64,000 nt of DNA from Acanthosepion pharaonis (GCA_903632075.3 CAHIKZ030004727.1:542501-606500); one strand, 5' to 3'. Numbered from the stretch's first letter, positions 1 through 10,640 are shown. Numbers and translations: made by a program. The notes: generated from the letters alone by a model not told the origin.

Positions 1-329
1 GTGTTTATATCGAGGATTAATCTTCCAGTAGCAAGAGAATTGTTTCTCGAGGCACGAGACTATTCTTTCATGAGCTGCCGTCTTTCGTTACTTAATTCTG
101 TTCGCTATGTCGTCTTCATTTATCGCCCCACCTCTTCCTAGGACTGCAGTATATTAGTCATAACAGCTGACAGTATAGAAAAGGAACTTTCTATCTATCT
201 ACGAACGTCTTAAATTATTCCGTTGCTACCAATGAAATTTTCGTTCCAGATTATCTTTTAAATAGCACGAAGGGAAAGTTTTAGATTAGTATTTTAATTG
301 AGATTGAAAGATACTACCCCAATGTGGAA

Positions 330-1168
330 AATAAAATTATTTAAATGGGAATAACTGTTGATAACTGGATACATAAAAACAACCACGAGTTTACTTAATG
401 AACAAAAATCAAAAATAATCACGAGTTTACTTAATGAACAAAAATCAAACGAATAAATGTCAACGTAACAAGCTATAAGTAAAAGTTTTAGTGGAAAAAA
501 GTACTAAATATAAATTGGATTACTCTTCCAATGTTCTGTCTATGGATTTTCCAATCGACTGCTTCATAGAAAATACCCAAAAGTCCACCGAATTTCAAAT
601 TAATTTCTTCGTAGATTGTTTGAAAATTTAGATATTTATCAAACCTTAACCTCACAAATATGCACGTTAAAGTAACGCGAACTGACAGCGTCTAAGAATT
701 TGAATGAAACCTGTCGTGTAATTTATTGGGGTTATTGTAACGTCTCCCTTTAATGTAGTCCTTATCGCTCACCCCATAACCACCTTTATCTAGAGACGAG
801 ACGCGTTAAATTTGAGCAACATCCAGCCGACACACTGGGGTTAAAATAGGAAACTAAAATGATACATATGGCACACTCATATCCTCTCTCCCACCTCACT
901 TCCTCACTTCGTTAACTTTGCGTATACTTGATGAAGTCCGTAAAAAACGTGTGAATTTCTTTTCATTTTTCATTTCAGCTTTTGGAAGTAAAGTCTGATG
1001 ATCCAGAACCCTGTTAAAGGGGTTATGGTGAAATAGTTTATTACATGGAATCTTAACGTGGTCTGTCTTTTATTCAAACATATCTGCTCTGAATTTTACA
1101 TTGAGCTCTCTGGATATCATCCTCCTCAGGTCTACCTATACGGATTACCTAAATTTGCATAAACTATC

Positions 1169-1170
<2 letters not shown>
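330..1170 (+). repeat. Dispersed 0.8-kb repeat, copy 1 (partner at 54870-55770)
   Basis: This stretch is recognisably the same sequence as 54870-55770 in the same orientation. The clearest shared block is 979-1170, with the ends TCTGATGATCC and ACATTGAGCTCTCTGGAT found in both. This copy carries a 36-bp tandem duplication starting at 384 and 420 (CACGAGTTTACTTAATGAAC) that the partner lacks. Both copies stop directly against a microsatellite. No coding potential was seen. Confidence 0.7.
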
Positions 1171-1272
<102 letters not shown>

Positions 1273-1412
1273 CATACATATGGATGGAGTCACTGGCTTG
1301 GAGTGATGGTTAACTCTTGATTTTGATAAAAAAAATGTATATCGTTTGAGTAAATGCCTACTTAATTTAAAATGTTTGCATACATGCAACCATCCTTAGT
1401 CACGTATACAGC

Positions 1413-1413
1413 C

Positions 1414-1455
<42 letters not shown>
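1413..1455. repeat. (GATA)n microsatellite
   Basis: About ten uninterrupted GATA units lie just outside the left end of the Tc1-like element. Confidence 0.95.
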
Positions 1456-1474
1456 GAATAGACTTAGATATATA

Positions 1475-2989
1475 CCCTCTCTGAAGTTATTACGCAAATC
1501 ATATAAAATTCAATAATTCAAATTTGGTTTGAAAAGAAATTGTCAAATTTTAAACAATCAATTTAGATGTCAAAACAAAGCCTGAGTTAACATTTTAGGT
1601 AGTATCGATATGTTTTATTGGAGTTATTGAAGTTATTTGATGTATTCTAAAAAAAACTGCCATCTGAAGTTATTAGGCAAAACAAAATAATCCATTTTAC
1701 TTCAATAAAAAGGTAATAAAATCATCAAAAATTGAAAAAAAAAACACTTATAACAGAGCAAATAAATATATGCGATAAGTCTTTTAATGCTTTACATTTT
1801 AATATAGTGACCCTTCTTCTTAATAACAGCCAGTAATCGATCATCCATTGATTTTGTTATTTTTTTTTACCAGGTTCAGTTTCAGACATGTTAGCTTTAA
1901 TTGCTTCCCAAAGGGCTGCTTTACTGTTATATTTTTACCATCTTTATATAATTTCTTCTTCATAAGTGACCATAGATTTTCAAATGGATTCAGATCAGGA
2001 CTTAATGGTGGTCATTCCATTATCTTCTCTCCTGTAAATCTTTTATGCTTAAAGAATTTATGGGTAAACTTAGATACATGAAAAGGAGCACTGACGTGCA
2101 TAAATAAAAACTTCACTTTGAAACTGCAAGATTGGGATTTGTACCATGCAAAGAAAATCTTCAAAAAATCACCATAGTAATTCCTAGATTTAGAATGATC
2201 CAGTGATGGTGTGGTCAACAATTCCAGCCCATATCATAATCCTACCGCCTCCTTGTTGCATTCTTTTAGCCACAGGCACGTAGGAATTGGATAAAATCCA
2301 TCCTTTGGCCCCTCCATCAGGTCCATCAAATGTCACACGAGATTCGTCCATGAAAATTGCTTTAGAAAATTCAATTTTCAAGTATTTTTGGCCTAATTTT
2401 GGCGCTTTAAAACATTTGCTTTAGTGAGAGGAGTTTAACCAGGAGATTTTTTTACAGATCCCAATTCACAAAGTATTCTACACCTTTTTTCTTTCTTGAC
2501 TTCCTCAATTCCAGCATTTTCATAGAGTGCTGGTAAAAGTGGTTGTCTCGCTTTAGTTTACGTTTATCTCGAGGAAGCAAATTCTTAAAGCTTTTTCGTT
2601 AGCTGAGAGTTCTCAACTTATATTTTCAACAGCCTTTCTTTATCGTTCGATGATCTCTTCAAAGCTCCCTTGATATCTCCAATGTGGACATTCCCTCACT
2701 TAACTTTGTTATTTTCTGTTTTTCAGCAACTGTTAAATCCTTCCCTTTATCCATGTTTCAACATATATTATGATAAAAATTTGTTTTTATTAGATTTCAA
2801 TTAAATCTGCATATTAACTTCAATCAGACCATTTTCGCAAATTCCAAATTTTTAAAAAAATGTCAGAAAATTTAGTTAAATATTTTACTAAGGGTGGAAA
2901 TGGACGAGTTTGATTTTGAGAAATATTGGTTCAGAACTTTTTGAGTTATTGAGGTTTATTTGATTTGCATAATAACTTCAAACAGGCTG
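1475..2989 (-). mobile_element. Tc1-like DNA transposon, about 1.5 kb, with TA target duplication
   Basis: The left end at 1475 and the right end at 2989 carry inverted termini sharing GAAGTTATT.CGCAAATCAT-type sequence, and each is flanked by TA (1473-1474 and 2990-2991). Second, inner copies of the GAAGTTA motif lie about 185 bp inside the left end (near 1668) and about 160 bp inside the right end (near 2820). This resembles the IR/DR arrangement of some Tc1 elements. The element encloses a decayed reverse-strand transposase. Length is in the usual Tc1 range of 1.3-1.7 kb. Confidence 0.8.
1792..2754 (-). pseudogene. Tc1-like transposase, decayed
   Basis: On the reverse strand a start codon at 2752-2754 begins a helix-turn-helix-like N-terminus (LTVAEKQKI). 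A DDE core follows: FMDESRVTFDGPDG with the first catalytic Asp, then QQGGGRIMIWAG, and SPDLNPFENLW with the third acidic region. The reading ends at a stop near 1792, giving about 320 codons, close to the 330-345 usual for the family. It is broken. The frame changes between 2381 and 2221, a stop precedes the PPLSPDLNP block, and the QDNAP-type block with the second catalytic Asp reads HVSAPFHVS, so that residue is gone. It would act as a cut-and-paste transposase in the nucleus but cannot be functional here. The family call rests on several consecutive signature blocks in order. Confidence 0.88.
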
Positions 2990-3296
2990 TAGAAATGAAT
3001 ATATTCGAATAGATAATGACTACTAATAGATAAATAGATAGATAGTGAACAGGCTAAGATAGATAGATCAGCATTCATTAATAACAGATGTTATTCGGTC
3101 AGATTTATTTGTAGCATATACATGGAACTCCAAACCCTGGGTAAAATACAATTGATGGATATGTGCATATGTATGTATATGTTTGTGTGCGTGTGCGTGT
3201 ACGTAGAGAGAAAAGAAAGAAAAACAGTCTCCTGTAAACCAATATTTTGTGAGATCTATTCTCACTAAATACTCCACATATATCTCATTCAGTTCA

Positions 3297-3297
<1 letters not shown>

Positions 3298-3339
<42 letters not shown>

Positions 3340-3453
3340 ATATATATATATACGTACCTATTTATTTATCTATCTATTCACCTACCTACCTACATATCTA
3401 TCTACTTATCTATCTATCTTAAATCTATCTATCTATCTATCTTAATCTCGAGA
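3298..3453. repeat. (TATC)n microsatellite, interrupted
   Basis: About ten pure TATC units (3299-3338) are followed by a short (TA)n and degenerate TATC/TACC units to about 3453. The SINE head begins where it ends. Confidence 0.95.
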
Positions 3454-3560
3454 TTGTGTAATGGTTAGCAAGTTTATCTCGTTAGAGCAATTACGACTGA
3501 GTAGTGAGTTCGATTCTCACTGGGTGCCCCCCTACTTTCGGCCTTGTGCCACATCTAAGC
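3442..3560 (+). repeat. tRNA-derived SINE head
   Basis: GTAATGGTTAGCAAG resembles a pol III A box. GAGTTCGATTCTCAC, about 50 bp downstream, is a good B box inside a short T-stem (GTGAG/CTCAC). No acceptor stem closes, so this is a tRNA-related SINE rather than a tRNA gene. The 3' end was not defined. Confidence 0.6.
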
Positions 3561-4311
3561 TATGCTTGGAAAATCACTATCTATCTACAATGGATAGCAC
3601 GTGTAACTCGAAGAGAATAATGTCATAATCAAGATGTTGACATTCCACACTACTTCAAATAAAAGTTTAGGAAGGAAACTCCTATCTATACAGGAAAGAG
3701 CGATAACAGCTACTGGACTTTAAAAAATATTTGCCTGAAAAAGTTTTTTAAGAGAAAGATTTTATAAATTTCAACCGAAATTAGTACTGACTACTTAGTC
3801 AATAAATGACGAATGTTTCCTTATAGGGAAACGGCTAATAATACCATTAATATCTATCTATCTATTTAACTCAATCGATTCCCATGTATCTATAATAGAT
3901 AGACGAACAACTTGAAATACAACGTTGTGTGCTAAGTGTTGTGGATTCCGGGATAAAAGCCGGTACCAATAAATAACAAACGCTAACAATGAATATAGGA
4001 AAATAATGTATTAACAATACAAACTGGTAATGCAGGTTAGTAGTTCCAGGAATACGGGTTAGTAGCAAAATATCTATACAGTCTTTGGTATTGAAGTATC
4101 GCTGTATGACGTCTTACTGAGTCTACGTGATCGCTCACTGTGACTCTTGCTCGCTACGTTCGTTCTGTCTGTCTGTTACCTGGCTCTCACTCTTCCGGTT
4201 ACCTACAACTTTTCACTCCTTCTCTGTAGCTACCGGGTCTTCACGTAGCAGTATTATATGTATATGCTAGGTGAGTCCATTTGTGTAAAAAGGGGAGGAC
4301 CCCTCAACACT

Positions 4312-4375
4312 AAGTGAGAATCGAGCTCACAAAACATCGGTTTACAAGAAACTGTCCCCACACCTGTCTCTCTTA
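4312..4375 (-). repeat. tRNA-like SINE head, reverse strand
   Basis: Read on the reverse strand, GAGCTCGATTCTCACTT is a B-box-like T-arm, preceded by a pyrimidine-rich D-arm-like region. It resembles the copy at 3442. Only the head could be placed. Confidence 0.35.
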
Positions 4376-4438
4376 TCTATCCTGAAAGTAATTAAAATCT
4401 ACTCAAACGGATATGTTCATATCTACCACGGTCTGCGC

Positions 4439-4440
4439 AA

Positions 4441-4482
<42 letters not shown>

Positions 4483-4717
4483 GCGCGCATCAAACCAAAT
4501 TGAAGTATCAAGATTTCACCAAGAATGCACAGGAGAGGAGAAAGCCAACATCTTGAAACATACCTGGTAAATGTCTCTAGATCGTTCATCCTGAAGCGAA
4601 CAATTCTAAAAGAGACTTTCTATGATAATATCATAGTCTCTTCATATCTCTATATTTCTCTCTCTCTGTTCCTATTTATATATTTCAATCTTTTCGTATC
4701 AATACATGTATATTCCC

Positions 4718-4763
<46 letters not shown>

Positions 4764-4838
4764 GTTGATATCTATGATAGTCTCTTCATATCTCTATATT
4801 TCCCTCTCTGCTCATATCTATATATTTCAATCTTTTCA

Positions 4839-4881
<43 letters not shown>

Positions 4882-4884
4882 GTT
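4439..4884. repeat. Three (ATCT)n arrays in a duplicated block
   Basis: Pure arrays lie at 4439-4483, 4719-4762 and 4838-4880. Before each of the last two, the text TAGTCTCTTCATATCTCTATATTT...CATATCTA recurs, so block plus array was duplicated with a period of about 118-145 bp. A 139-codon open frame across it is a by-product of the repeat. Confidence 0.85.
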
Positions 4885-5022
4885 TGGGGAGAGTGCCCCG
4901 CCCATATGATTTCATGGCACCTTTGTCTTTTCATTCAAGGCTGATGTACACCGTTGTGAAAATGCTCGTTCTCTTACCGGCGGCAAACACTGATATCGAT
5001 TTTGTTGTGGGCTGAGGCAAGA

Positions 5023-5206
5023 TTAAATATTCATCGCCGTTTTATTCTCGCTGTGATACCAGCAAATATTTAAATGTTTATTGGTGAAACACCCACTCAC
5101 GAAAGTACATATTTACATGCACTAGAGTGAACGGACAAGAACCAATCATGAGACAAGTGGAAGATGGATGGCTGAGAAAATGGTGTCCTTTTGAACCAAT
5201 GACCAC
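5023..5206 (+). repeat. 184-bp direct repeat, copy 1
   Basis: The sequence matches 5607-5790 base for base except about 6 differences in 184 (about 97%), at a constant offset of 584. No coding potential was seen and the unit resembles no family I know. Confidence 0.9.
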
Positions 5207-5499
5207 TGAGAAACATGATCTGTTTCGCATCTTCGTGGAGAGACTACCATTTAACGAGAATGAGTTTTGATACCAAACAACTTTTGCAGTTTTACACAGT
5301 TTTCTTTCTAATTTTTTTTTTAAAAATCATACATTCTTTGACAAAAATTCTGGAATTAGCACAATTAAATGATATTTATTTATTTATTATTTAGTACTAA
5401 AGAAACTAGTAACAGATAAGACTCAAAGGCTTTTTTTTATTTAAGAGCTGGACATTCTGGTTTTATAATTTTATTTTATTTTTAAAATGATTATTTACA

Positions 5500-5595
5500 T
5501 CATTCAGATTGTTGCTCTCATCTTCATTGCTATATTCATGACGTTTCGGCCGTTGTACGCTCCGACCTTCTTCAGGTGATATACGTAGGAATTTC
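5500..5595 (-). repeat. SINE-A 3' tail, reverse strand
   Basis: The text ACGTTTCGGCCGTTGTACG followed by CCTTCTTCAGGTG recurs at about 10870, 11225 (other strand) and 36120. There it is the tail of a tRNA-headed SINE (here called SINE-A). Confidence 0.6.
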
Positions 5596-5606
5596 GAACC
5601 CAAACC

Positions 5607-5790
5607 TTAAATATTCATCGCCGTTTTATTCTCGCTTTGATACCAGCAAATATTTAAATGTTTATTGGTGAAACACCCACTCACGAAAGTACATATTTAC
5701 ATGCATTAGAGTGATCGGACAAGAACCAATCATGAGACAAGTGGAAGATGGATGACTGAGAAAATGGTGTCCCTTCGAACCAATGACCAC
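5607..5790 (+). repeat. 184-bp direct repeat, copy 2
   Basis: Second copy of 5023-5206, with about 6 substitutions and no indel. The 400 bp between the copies holds the reverse-strand SINE-A tail. Confidence 0.9.
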
Positions 5791-5865
5791 GGGGGTAGAT
5801 TGTTCTAAATCCACGTGTTATGTCGATTTTTCTATATTTCAGTTTCAGTTAATCCCCCTTAGCAA

Positions 5866-6000
5866 CCGAACTTTCCACATGACCCAGTGGATAAAAGAGT
5901 TGATTGGGTAATCCGAAATAGTGACATGACCCAAAGCAGATATCAGTTCAATACCTGGCCACAGCAGAGCGAACAAAAAAAATCTGAGAGAAATGAGAAC
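5866..6000 (+). repeat. SINE-A head (tRNA-derived)
   Basis: CCCAGTGGATAAAAGAGTTG (A-box region), GACATGACCCAAAG and CAGTTCAATACCTGG (B-box region) match in order the SINE copies at 10664 and 11030. Confidence 0.65.
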
Positions 6001-6284
6001 AAAATACTTCCGCAAATAACCCGAACCATATCAACCCCATTTCACTCCTGAAGATCATCTTGGATGATGTTGAAAGTACTTGGGAAAATAAAAGAAATAA
6101 CTTAAACTACAGCGTTTTTCTTAATCAGTTTAATAACAACACTAAGAAATTGATCCGTGAATTTGAAAGGAATAAAATAAAATATGTAGACATAATATGT
6201 CTAAATTATTCAACTAAACATGCTTGAATGAAAATATACTGCCTAAAAATACAGATATATAGATATAGATAGTGATAGATATAG

Positions 6285-6380
6285 GTGGATACTGAGGTCA
6301 ACACTGAAAGATGACAGGCATGAAGATTACACTCAAACATAAAAAGACTGTCACATTTCAGTGTTGATCCTAGTGTCCAC
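6285..6380. repeat. Foldback element FB1, diverged copy
   Basis: The arms GTGGATACTGAGGTCAACAC and, inverted, GTGTTGATCCTAGTGTCCAC enclose about 30 bp of loop, with further pairing of AGATGACAG/CTGTCACAT. The same hairpin text occurs at 8409, 18310, 37625 and 43575. The right flank (CTTTATCCCTGATAATGAGCA) also recurs by other copies. Confidence 0.7.
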
Positions 6381-6689
6381 TTCTGCATTTACATATGCTT
6401 TATCCCTGATAATGAGCATTTTTACCTATATCTTACAACTATGTTTTTATAATCTATATAGTAAATACGAATTTCAGTGTGTCACTGTGTCACACCTTTT
6501 CATTTAAAGGGACACAACTCTGTAACTTTCAATAGCTCATGTTACAGAAATTTTGGATTCCCAGGTTTTCATTACTGCCATTGTTTTCGGTGATTTCTTT
6601 ACGTGATTTTTCTGCGACGAATTTTTGTACTTTGAAAGGTTTATTGAACTTTACTTGGCAGTCAGAATCTTTGTGGACTGGCGATCTAT

Positions 6690-6865
6690 AGCTAGACCGA
6701 TCAAACTATGGTTTCTCCAATATAATGGGGCGCAGGTTCGAACCATGATAGAGATCAAATTCTCTTTATTGAATCTCTCGAATGCGCAAGCCAGTAGTCT
6801 TAATTCACACTGTTTAAAAACAGGATGTCTACTCAAACACGGACATCCATAAAATAACGTCTATG
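6690..6865 (+). repeat. SINE-C (tRNA-derived), copy
   Basis: A B-box-like GCAGGTTCGAACCATG is followed by TCTTTATTGAATCTCTCGAA and GTCTACTCAAACACGGACATCC. Both body blocks match 42358-42565 and, reversed, 53900-54060 and 20340-20490. No closing acceptor stem. Confidence 0.6.
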
Positions 6866-7039
6866 AAAATGTATGCACAATTAATTCGTCAACTGAAGTA
6901 TAATTCAGCCAGAGGCAGACTAACATTGATTTTTTTTTCAGTACAAACTTCAATACCTTTTAAGATGTGGACACGTACAGGGTGTATTTCATGTTTTTTG
7001 GAAGAAAGTATGGGATTTTACTACAAAATGCCATGCCCC

Positions 7040-7690
7040 CTTTTTTGCCGTGTCCTTTCAGGACGTAGGCAATCATGGATCTTCATTTTCCCCCTATCCC
7101 TTATAGATCTTAATATGTTTTGTCCTTATGCTAATTCTCCCAAACCCTGTCATCAACTTGCTCAAGGCCGCTATATATGTCATGCGTTGCTTTCCTTTGT
7201 CTCTTTTTCCCTCTATCCGCCCTGTGAGTATCAGATTCTCCAAGCCCTCCTTTCTAATTACGGGCCCCAGAAATTACAGTTGCCTCTTCCTGATGTTGTA
7301 TAAGCTTTCTCCTTGTTTGCATCCTCTTCAAAACCTCATTGTTGCTCACATGTTCGGTCCATGGTATCCTTAGCATCCTTCTGTAGAACCATACCTCCAT
7401 TGCTTCGAGTTTCTTCTTCATCTTTGAGGAGACTGTCCAACATTCGCTGCCGTAAAGGAGGACAGATATCACGGAGCAGTCCAGTACTCTATTCTTTGTT
7501 ACAAAAGAAATCCTTTTGTCTCGTAATACTCTACCTAGCTTTTGGAATTCGTCTTTGGCCATCCCAATACGTCTTCGAATCTCAATGTCGCACTTACCGT
7601 TCTCTGTCAGAACACTTTCCAGATATTTACATTTCCGCGCCTGAGTCCCCGACCTGCAAATCGCATTTCGGGCTCATGATGCGTAAATAA
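7040..7690 (-). pseudogene. LINE reverse transcriptase C-terminal region (RTE/CFDP2-like), decayed
   Basis: On the reverse strand the reading gives, in order, LTENGKCDIEIRR-type sequence, DEFQKLGRVLRDKRISF, VISVLLYGSECWTVSS and EAMEVWFYRRMLRIPWTEHV, then in another frame MRKEGLENLILTGRIEGKR and KQRMTYIAALSKL. This is the conserved C-terminal domain downstream of the RT core in a widespread metazoan LINE group. Only the last third of ORF2 is present, so the copy is 5'-truncated, as is usual for LINEs. At least one frameshift (near 7254) and internal stops mark it as dead. Fragments of the same family lie at 7971, 14790, 51295, 56330 and 60600. The clade name is less certain than the LINE identity. 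Confidence 0.85.
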
Positions 7691-7934
7691 CAGTGTATAA
7701 CTGAGGCACGTGCAATGGGCAATGCCAATTTTAAGCGTCTATTTTATTTTTTCTCCTCCTTATGTTTTCTCGCAGCGCGGAAAATAGCGTGTAGAATACA
7801 GGTCCAATTCTTGCTGAAGGACACATATTTTCTATGAAATTTCTCGGACATTCAGGTCGGTAAATGTAATTAATACTGTTTTTTTATAAACAGAGCATTT
7901 ATTTAAATATTTGTATCTATAAAAAACGTATAAG

Positions 7935-7936
<2 letters not shown>

Positions 7937-7970
<34 letters not shown>
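7937..7970. repeat. (AT)n microsatellite
   Basis: About 17 AT units, ending at a LINE fragment. Confidence 0.95.
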
Positions 7971-7973
<3 letters not shown>

Positions 7974-8030
7974 GATATTAAAGAGATTCGAGGCGACAGA
8001 GATGTGGTTCTACCGAAAAAACTGACCGTT
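7971..8030 (+). pseudogene. Tiny LINE fragment (RTE/CFDP2-like)
   Basis: Forward translation gives RFEATEMWFYRK, the same segment as EAMEVWFYRRML in the LINE at 7040-7690. It begins immediately after an (AT)n array. Only about 60 bp can be assigned. Confidence 0.55.
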
Positions 8031-8345
8031 GTAATATTTTAATATTAATATGTCAAGATAGGGGAGTAATCTGTTTACTTATTTAAAAATATTGATAAAA
8101 GGTCGATTAAATGCAAAACCCCCAAAGAGATTAAAAAATATATATATATATCCAATTATAAATATTAAATTACAAACATATACATACATGCATATATATA
8201 ATTCCTCTTTCATTAAAACGGTTAAGCTTTTTATTCAATTTTTCTTGCGTTCGGATATTTCCAATTCTGGACATAAAGTATTTAAAAAATGTTCTATATA
8301 CCCGAGCGCTTTCAGCTATTCTATTAGCCATTATCAAACATTTTT

Positions 8346-8348
<3 letters not shown>

Positions 8349-8405
<57 letters not shown>
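8349..8405. repeat. (AT)n microsatellite
   Basis: About 28 AT units, directly against the left arm of a foldback element. Confidence 0.97.
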
Positions 8406-8408
<3 letters not shown>

Positions 8409-8409
<1 letters not shown>

Positions 8410-8534
8410 GTGAACATTGAAGTCAACACTTAGAGGCAGCAGGCTGTTTCATGCTAGACGCAATAGTCAAGCCTGACGATTTCGTCTAGCATGAAACAGC
8501 CTGTCGCCTCTGAGTGTTGACTTCAATGTTCACT
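8409..8534. repeat. Foldback element FB1: 52-bp arms, 22-bp loop
   Basis: The left arm 8409-8460 (AGTGAACATTGAAGTCAACA...) pairs with 8483-8534 with only about two mismatches. The loop is 8461-8482. RNA from either strand would fold into one long stem. The arms are nearly the same as those at 37625-37730, so this is a dispersed family rather than a chance palindrome. No open frame. Confidence 0.92.
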
Positions 8535-8589
8535 TTCATATTTATATTTACATACCCTTTATCTCTGATATTGAGCACTTCATTGTGTG

Positions 8590-8960
8590 TGTGTGTGTGT
8601 ATCGTATAGGGAGTGATCGTATGTTTTTCCCAACACGGTCTTCACATTGGGAGCACTAATAATAAAAAAAAAAGTAAAAGCCAACACTCAGTAAAATCAA
8701 CTATTAACACGGACAGAATGTGCTGAGCGTGTTTGGAAAAATAAAACATTCCTATAACTCTACATATATGCATGAAAATGTTCATACAGTTAAAAATTAG
8801 AATATGAAAATCATCCTTGATAATGGCTTAAAGAATAGTCGAAAGAGCTCGGATATGCAGAACATATGAACAATTTTTATTCACTTTATGTCCAGAAAAT
8901 GTATGTATGTATGTGTGTGTGTGTATGTGTATGTGTATATGCGTGTGTACGTGTGTGTGT
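8590..8960. repeat. Low-complexity and TG-rich interval
   Basis: Short (TG)n at 8584-8600 and degenerate TG/TATG repeats at 8900-8960 flank AT-rich sequence in which I recognise nothing. Confidence 0.6.
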
Positions 8961-8974
8961 ATAGTATGTCGAAA

Positions 8975-9191
8975 TAATAATAATAATAATGATAATAATA
9001 ACATTTATTGTATATTATTATTATTGCTATATTTTTCTGAATTTTCTCATCGGCCTACTATACATACATTATGTAAGAAAACTGCATGGACAATGTTTCT
9101 CAAATCTATCTACCTATCTATATATCTATCTATCTATCTATATGTGTGTGTGTGTGTGTGTGCGCGCGCGCGCTCGCGTGTGTGTACATAC

Positions 9192-9229
<38 letters not shown>

Positions 9230-9230
9230 G
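8975..9230. repeat. Compound microsatellite cluster
   Basis: In order: (AAT)n, interrupted (TATC)n at 9103-9142, (TG)n at 9142-9160, (CG)n at 9160-9173, more TG, and (GA)n at 9196-9224. The TG-CG run is alternating purine-pyrimidine for about 40 bp. Open frames across it are low-complexity artefacts. Confidence 0.92.
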
Positions 9231-9689
9231 CATTCGCAAAGCTTAATCCAGACCAGCACAGCGCCATATCGGAGAAATTCGAATACGTTCATGGCATTGT
9301 AGAAACGGACACACCTGCCTACCTTGAAAATAGATTTTTTCCCCTGGGATCAATCAACGACCATTGGCGCCCGTGTGAAAATCGCAACTGCTACCGCCCT
9401 CTTCTTCCTCCTCCTCTTTGAATGGCTTGCATTTCTCTCATCCCCCCCTTTATAGATCCTCTCAAATACGCGTCGATTTCCACCTCCCCTCGTCTCTGTA
9501 TCTCACGTTCTCTCGTTGATGTTTCTTATAAAAAAAAAAAAGTTCTTAATTTCTCTCTTGTAAGAGAGACCCATCGAATTTGTCATGGAAAAAAATTATA
9601 ACGTCTCTCTCTTTGCACTCTCAGAATGTTTTACTTGCACAGGAAATTATTTTGGATTGCAGGCTACCTGATACGTTCTTTCATTCAGT

Positions 9690-9837
9690 TTGGTGGTCTT
9701 TGCTCTTTCTTTCTTTCATTATTTTTCTTTCTTTCTTTCTTTTAGGATTTCTCTTCCTTTCTTTCTTTTAGAATTTCTCTTTCTCTCTTTCTTTTAGAAT
9801 TTCTCTTTCTCTCTTTCTTTTAGAATTTCCCTTTCTC

Positions 9838-9869
<32 letters not shown>

Positions 9870-10370
9870 TCATTCATTCTTTTTTTCCTTTCTTTTTTTC
9901 CTTTCTTTCTTTCTTCTAGGATTTCTCTTTCTTTCCTTCTTTTAGAATTTCTCTTTCTTTCTTCCTTTCTTTCTTCCTTTCTTTGTTTCTTTTAGGAATT
10001 TCTCTTCTTTTCTTTCTTTCATTTAGGATTTCTCTTTCGTTTAGGATTTCTCTTCTTTTCTTTCTTTTAAGATTTCTCTTTCTTTTTTCTTTCTTTCTTC
10101 CTTTCAGAGTTTCTCTTCCTTTCAAGATTTATCTTTCTTTTTTCTTTTAAATTTAATTCTTTTTCTTTTAGCTTTTCTCCTTTTTACTTTATTTCATTTG
10201 CTTTCAGGTTTTGCTGCATTTTTTCTTTAATTTTTCATTCTTTTTTTTTTCTTGTTTGTTTTTCTTATTATTGCATCGTTTTTACTCTTGCTGTCTTTTT
10301 TTGTTTTTTCTTTCTGTCTTTCTTTCTCGTTTTCTTTTTATATCTTTTGTTGGAATTTTTCAGTTCTTTC
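9690..10370. repeat. Long pyrimidine tract with a degenerate minisatellite
   Basis: About 680 bp are almost wholly T and C on the forward strand. Inside, a unit of about 25-30 bp, TTTTAGAATTTCTCTTTCTC and variants, recurs at least ten times between 9740 and 10130, separated by pure (TTTC)n. Lys/Arg/Glu-rich open frames on the reverse strand are by-products. Confidence 0.9.
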
Positions 10371-10434
10371 CTCGCCTTCATGCTTTAAATAACCTTCAAA
10401 ATGTTGATAAGCCGTAAAAAATCAATCAATAATC

Positions 10435-10612
10435 AATAAATCTCTAGTTTAAATGTATTTAGTTTGGTTTCCCATTCTTCTCTTTGTATTTTATTTAACC
10501 AATTCACCACAAACAAGGTGATAATGCCACTAAAGTGCAAGTGGTTACGGGAGTGAAAGAGAATGAGAAGACTATAGAATCTTAAACAGGAGAGAAGAGA
10601 TAAACTTCTTCT
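10435..10612 (-). repeat. LINE 3' end (Jockey/CR1-like family), reverse strand
   Basis: The forward text ACAAGGTGATAATGCCACTA...GTGGTTACG is a reverse-strand copy of the 3' untranslated signature (GTAACCCCTTGCGTC..AGTGGC..TTGCCTTG) seen at 18440, 34750, 35790 and 61950. It follows a degenerate tail (TTGATAAGCCGTAAAAAATC, AATCAATC) on the other side. Confidence 0.55.
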
Positions 10613-10640
10613 GTCCAAAATTCCGATGGTCTCAGATGTG

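Noticed and set aside
3442..3530. Possible true tRNA gene
   Set aside because: Only A- and B-box-like motifs; no cloverleaf can be closed.
3298..4884. CRISPR-like array
   Set aside because: Short tetranucleotide units without spacers, in a eukaryotic setting.
4525..4944. 139-codon forward frame rich in Ser, Leu, Tyr and Ile
   Set aside because: Mostly translation of (ATCT)n arrays, which are open in all registers.
8907..9421. Three overlapping forward frames of 85-131 codons
   Set aside because: They read through TATC, TG, CG and GA arrays in different registers; none has a domain.
9916..10125. Lys/Arg/Glu-rich reverse-strand frame
   Set aside because: Translation of the pyrimidine tract.
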